From positions 1-24,173 of the forward strand of contig CAAFWO010000003.1 in the NCBI GenBank assembly GCA_900766735.1: a stretch of 24,173 nt of DNA, written 5' to 3'. Under the pieces are notes generated by a model, which did not search any database, had not been told where the DNA came from, and worked only from the letters and a program-made list of their open reading frames with translations. The DNA comes from Clostridia bacterium. GTDB taxonomy: Bacteria > Bacillota > Clostridia > CAKSNL01 > HGM11501. A program made the translations under genes and the position numbers. Positions 21,429 to 24,173 of the stretch are shown piece after piece (within the stretch, counting starts at the first letter, position 1; each line of letters starts with the position of its first letter).

Positions 21429-21931
21429 TATTGACCTTCTGTACTCTCCCAGATAAACACATCAAACGGTTCTTCTTTGTTGACGATAGATAATATATCT
21501 TTTTGTAATTTGTCAATTTTTTTTGCTTCCGATTCGTAAATTTCACGTTGCACAGAGTCCGCATAAGAAAGCGCGGACTTATAATCCTCATCGGAAATAA
21601 TTGAATCAAAAGATGTTCTGTGACAAGTTGGTATTCTCTTAAAGCTCTGCGGGTCTTCAACATATTCAATGCCGTATTTGCACAGAATAAGACCCCAGTA
21701 TGCCTCTGCCTGAGTTTCATCGTTTTGAATTATTTTTTCGTATATTTCAGCCGCCTTGTCAAACTCGCTTTTCATGCGTAAAATATTTGCACGGTTAAAA
21801 AGCCCCTGCAAATTTTCGTCTTTGCTCGTGGGAACAGTTTGTTTGGTTCCGCAAAACTCACATTCCACCACACTTGTGTTTTCCGAAACATTTAATTCCC
21901 CGCCGCACATTTTACATTTTAGTACCGCCAT
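21428..21931 (-). CDS. Zinc-ribbon/TPR protein of the TIR-effector family, TIR domain missing
   Basis: The 167-residue product has a zinc ribbon at its N-terminus (C6, C9, C24, C27), TPR-like helices (about 38-85: FNRANILRMKSEFDKAAEIYE...AEAYWGLILCKYGIEYV), the RIPTCHRTSF segment, and a further helix ending EEPFDVFI. In the long relatives I recall, EEPFDVFI is the first strand of a C-terminal TIR domain (next residues CYKETD). Here it runs into WESTEGQ and a stop, then a terminator, so the TIR domain is gone. It may be a deletion remnant or a domain-shed partner. RBS GAGGT favours ATG 21931. It lies 14 bases below a ribbon-helix-helix gene. Confidence 0.85.
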   Translation of the reverse strand: MAVLKCKMCGGELNVSENTSVVECEFCGTKQTVPTSKDENLQGLFNRANILRMKSEFDKAAEIYEKIIQNDETQAEAYWGLILCKYGIEYVEDPQSFKRIPTCHRTSFDSIISDEDYKSALSYADSVQREIYESEAKKIDKLQKDILSIVNKEEPFDVFIWESTEGQ

Positions 21932-21945
21932 ATCCATACCTCATT

Positions 21946-22134
21946 TCACCCTTTTATTTCTATATTTTCAACCGAAAATTCAAGACACATCTGGATGATC
22001 TCATTTCGGTTTCTTCCCGTCGCCTCACAAATTCTATCAATTTTCTTTATCAAGTCATTCGGCAATCTGGCAGATACAACAGCGGTTTTGCCGCCGTATT
22101 TTTTTGCCTGAATTATGAGTTTCTTTTCAGCCAA
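21946..22134 (-). CDS. Ribbon-helix-helix (CopG/Arc-type) DNA-binding protein
   Basis: A 62-residue protein: basic start, then beta strand TAVVSARLP, helix NDLIKKIDRICEATG, turn RNRNE, helix IIQMCLEFSV; the standard RHH layout, which dimerises to bind DNA. The frame begins with GTG at 22143, but AGAGGTGG is spaced ideally for a TTG at 22134, which I take as start. It heads an operon with the truncated TIR-family gene. A palindrome over its own promoter suggests autorepression. Confidence 0.85.
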   Translation of the reverse strand: MAEKKLIIQAKKYGGKTAVVSARLPNDLIKKIDRICEATGRNRNEIIQMCLEFSVENIEIKG

Positions 22135-22173
22135 ATTAGCCACCTCTCTATTAATATAAAAATCACTTTTTAA

Positions 22174-22202
22174 ATTATATTACATATGTATACAAAAGTC
22201 AA
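22174..22202 (-). promoter_or_regulatory. Promoter of the RHH/TIR-remnant operon with an overlapping palindrome
   Basis: On the minus strand TTGACT (22197-22202), 17 bases, TATAAT (22174-22179). The spacer contains TACATATGTA, a perfect palindrome placed where an RHH dimer would block polymerase. Confidence 0.78.
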
Positions 22203-22301
22203 CACGATATATCCTTTTTCTTCAAATTATTCTTTCTGCATAAAACAGAAGGCTAAACTCCATAACAAACTTAAAAAGCTTATGGCTTGCCGTCTTAATA
22301 T

Positions 22302-22331
22302 AAAAAAGCCGCCCATTGGGCGGCTTTTTGT
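22302..22331. terminator. Terminator of the surface-protein gene
   Basis: A5-GCCGCCC / GGGCGGC-T5 with a 3-base loop, ten bases past the stop; A and T runs on both sides. Confidence 0.9.
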
Positions 22332-22340
22332 TGTTTCTCT

Positions 22341-24173
22341 TTACTTTGTGATGACTACCTTCTGCTTGGCCTCGATCCACTCGACCGTTGCGCCAAGCTC
22401 CTCCGCTATGAAGCGGATGGGCGTGTATGTGCGGTCATTCTCGATGAATGCCGGCGAGTCAAGCTTAACTTCCTTGCCGTTGACCATCGCCGTCTCTTCG
22501 CCGATCGTTAAGAGGATCGTCACGCCGTTGCCGGTGATCGTCACAATTCTCTTTTCCTCGTCCCAGGTGACAGTCGCGCCGAGGTTTTCAGCCACAAAGC
22601 GGGCCGGAAGCATGGTGCGGTCGTTTCTGATGACCGGCGCGACGTCGTTTGACTTTGTCTTTCCGAAGACCAAAGCCTCTTTCTTGCCGACAGTCAAAAT
22701 GATCTGCCTTAAAGAATCGTCCTTCTCCTCCCATGCGGCGTAGAGCGTAAAGCTCTTTGTCACCTTTTCGGAAAAGTCGTATTTCGTTTTAAGTGCCTTA
22801 TCCGTAAACCAGCCGGCAAAGGCAAAGCCTTCCTTGGCCGGTGTCTTCGGCTCTTTTATAACACCGTTTTTCGCAACGGTCATGCTGTCGATCTTGCCTG
22901 CGCCGTTTGTTTCAAACGAAACGGTATAGCTTACCGCTGTGCCCGAACCGCCGCCTTTGCTGTTGCCTGTGCCCGAGCTTACCTTGTTATATCCGACAGA
23001 GTAGGTCGAGAATTTGGAAGAATAGATGTAGATATATCCGTTATCCGTATCAACGAAGCATTTTCCGTCCTCATAAGGAGCGGCCGCTCTTTCATTAAGT
23101 CCGGAAAGTTCCTCGGCACTGCCTGCGTGATACCTGTAAACCTTTATGCTTTTCTTTTTATAGAAATTATAGGGCAGTCTGATCTCAATCGTGTTCGGAG
23201 CCTCTGTAATTGCCTCTCCTGTTGATTTTTTAAGAAGCTCAATGTCATAGAAGCCCAGGTGATTCGGCACGCCGGAAATGCTCTTTATCGCTTTCTGTCC
23301 CTCACTGTCTTTCGAATCCTCCAGCGCCTTAACAACAAGCGAAACGTCTGTCCTTTCCGACTTTGCAATATCGTTAAGCCCGTTTGCGGTGACGTTTTCG
23401 ACATTGTCTTCGCCTGTTGCTACCGTGCCCTGTACCCATGCGGCATAGAACGTTTTGTTTTCGGAGAGTACGCCGGAAGCGAAATCCCACTTCTCGGTCA
23501 GTGCGCTGTCTGAAAACCAGCCGATGAATGCATATCCCTCTTTTGTCGGCTCTTCGGGTGCGCTTATTTTACCGTTGTATTCGCACGTCTTCGCCTCAAC
23601 GGCAGAGCCGCCCATAGTGTCAAAGCTTACCGTTATCATTTCGCCCGCGGCGATCACGATAGCCTTGTCCTCGCCGGCAAGATAATTGTCGTTCTCTTTA
23701 TACCTTACAAGGTATGTGCCGGGCACAAGATTTAATATCTCATTTTCCGAAACGGCTGTGTAGTCGGTTGCGCCGTCAGCTTTATATTCCATCGTGCTGT
23801 CGGTTCCCGTGATCTTGCTGTCTTTCTTGCCGCGAATGGTCTCATTTACTGCCGCGACAGATGCAGGCGCAGACTGTGAAGCCTTCGCGATGGTGAAATC
23901 AACCGCCTTGGTAAGTCCGCCGAAGTTATCGGTTGCCGCTACGCTCAATCTTACGTTGTAGTCACCTGCATTGGCCGGAACTGCGGTTGTATAAGCGCTG
24001 TCCGGCTCGGACGCTTTCTTGTACTCTACCGTAACGTTGCCGAACTTTGCGCCATATACGGGAGCGTTTGCGCTCTCGCCGTACGTCCAGCCCGTTATGC
24101 TCGGCTCGGCCGTCCACTTGTTCTCAGCCGCCGAAATGTTAAAGTCAACCGTGATGACTGAGACGTCCTTTTC
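22341..24173 (-). CDS. Large surface protein: Ig-like, two InlB-type repeats and a C-terminal stalk domain; 5' end outside window
   Basis: The frame is open from the right edge, showing the last 610 residues. In order: an Ig/MBG-like domain with GWTYGESANAPVYG and AGDYNVRLSV; a second beta domain; an InlB B-repeat (about 185-250, VSFDTMGG...GYAFIGWFSD...FYAAW); a beta region with FSTYSVGYN; a GNSKGGGSG linker; a second InlB repeat (about 418-483); and a copper-amine-oxidase-N-like stalk pair (about 490-610, DRTMLPARFVAENLGA and DRTYTPIRFIAEELGA). Such proteins are secreted and cell-wall-associated, often adhesive or carbohydrate-directed. The signal peptide and any catalytic domain would lie beyond the window. 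A TTG at 23948 in the frame is not a real start because coding continues upstream. Confidence 0.92.
   Translation of the reverse strand, partial: EKDVSVITVDFNISAAENKWTAEPSITGWTYGESANAPVYGAKFGNVTVEYKKASEPDSAYTTAVPANAGDYNVRLSVAATDNFGGLTKAVDFTIAKASQSAPASVAAVNETIRGKKDSKITGTDSTMEYKADGATDYTAVSENEILNLVPGTYLVRYKENDNYLAGEDKAIVIAAGEMITVSFDTMGGSAVEAKTCEYNGKISAPEEPTKEGYAFIGWFSDSALTEKWDFASGVLSENKTFYAAWVQGTVATGEDNVENVTANGLNDIAKSERTDVSLVVKALEDSKDSEGQKAIKSISGVPNHLGFYDIELLKKSTGEAITEAPNTIEIRLPYNFYKKKSIKVYRYHAGSAEELSGLNERAAAPYEDGKCFVDTDNGYIYIYSSKFSTYSVGYNKVSSGTGNSKGGGSGTAVSYTVSFETNGAGKIDSMTVAKNGVIKEPKTPAKEGFAFAGWFTDKALKTKYDFSEKVTKSFTLYAAWEEKDDSLRQIILTVGKKEALVFGKTKSNDVAPVIRNDRTMLPARFVAENLGATVTWDEEKRIVTITGNGVTILLTIGEETAMVNGKEVKLDSPAFIENDRTYTPIRFIAEELGATVEWIEAKQKVVITK

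Noticed and set aside
1..24173. CRISPR array, insertion sequence or prophage
   Set aside because: No regularly spaced direct repeats, transposase, integrase or phage structural gene was found; the 6198-7050 genes are too unlike known phage proteins to claim more.

Overview
The window looks like chromosomal DNA of an anaerobic, spore-forming gut-type member of the Clostridia. The basis is a spoVM-like micro-gene, an NfnAB-type electron-bifurcating transhydrogenase, an NADP-type glutamate dehydrogenase, a close relative of the clostridial 12alpha-hydroxysteroid dehydrogenase, DUF3793 plus flavodoxin, AbrB/SpoVT, DUF975 and DUF2161 proteins, and short compact operons with strong AGGAGG sites and sigma-A promoters (TTGACA-17-TATAAT). 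No species can be named from sequence alone. No rRNA, CRISPR array, transposase, integrase or replication origin was seen.

Layout. Positions 1-816 (minus): tRNA-Leu(CAG) with its terminator, then an MntA-type nucleotidyltransferase antitoxin overlapping a HepT-type HEPN toxin that runs off the left edge. 829-1104 (minus): a 48-residue one-helix membrane protein followed by a 23-codon spoVM-like gene that starts with TTG. 1160-2981 (plus): a coiled-coil protein with an internal 19-residue repeat, then an M20 dipeptidase. 3096-4244 (minus): DUF3793 and flavodoxin under a promoter with two identically spaced GTTAG-N6-CTAAC operators 42 bp apart. 4266-4680 (minus): RNase P RNA. 4691-5857 (minus): AbrB-like regulator and HAD-IIA phosphatase, with a divergent tRNA-Thr/tRNA-Tyr operon (5902-6191, plus) across a long AT-rich inverted repeat. 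6198-7050 (minus): two unrecognised genes, the upstream one apparently frameshifted. 7176-8787 (plus): DUF975 membrane protein and the 12alpha-HSDH-like SDR. 8790-11941 (minus): GH78 alpha-L-rhamnosidase, translationally coupled to an HtpX-like protease. 11999-15685 (minus): gdhA, nfnA, nfnB. 15795-17259 (minus): DUF2161 nuclease-like protein and RsmE. 17211-18008 (plus): exonuclease III. 18035-21345 (minus): DapA-family aldolase, a frameshifted L-ribulokinase, and an AraC regulator. 21428-22202 (minus): RHH protein and a TIR-family protein that has lost its TIR domain. 22341-24173 (minus): the C-terminal 610 residues of a large surface protein.

How the genes work together (inference). NfnAB can make NADPH from NADH plus reduced ferredoxin, and the adjacent glutamate dehydrogenase can spend it on ammonia assimilation; the HSDH-like SDR is another likely NADP(H) user. 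Flavodoxin under a candidate metal-responsive operator suggests replacement of ferredoxin when iron is short. The rhamnosidase and the araB/aldolase/AraC operon point to use of plant-derived pentoses and deoxysugars. Two homopolymer-length frameshifts (araB, G5; the 6427-7050 gene, A5) could be true mutations, slippage or assembly errors, and should be checked against reads before any gene is called dead.
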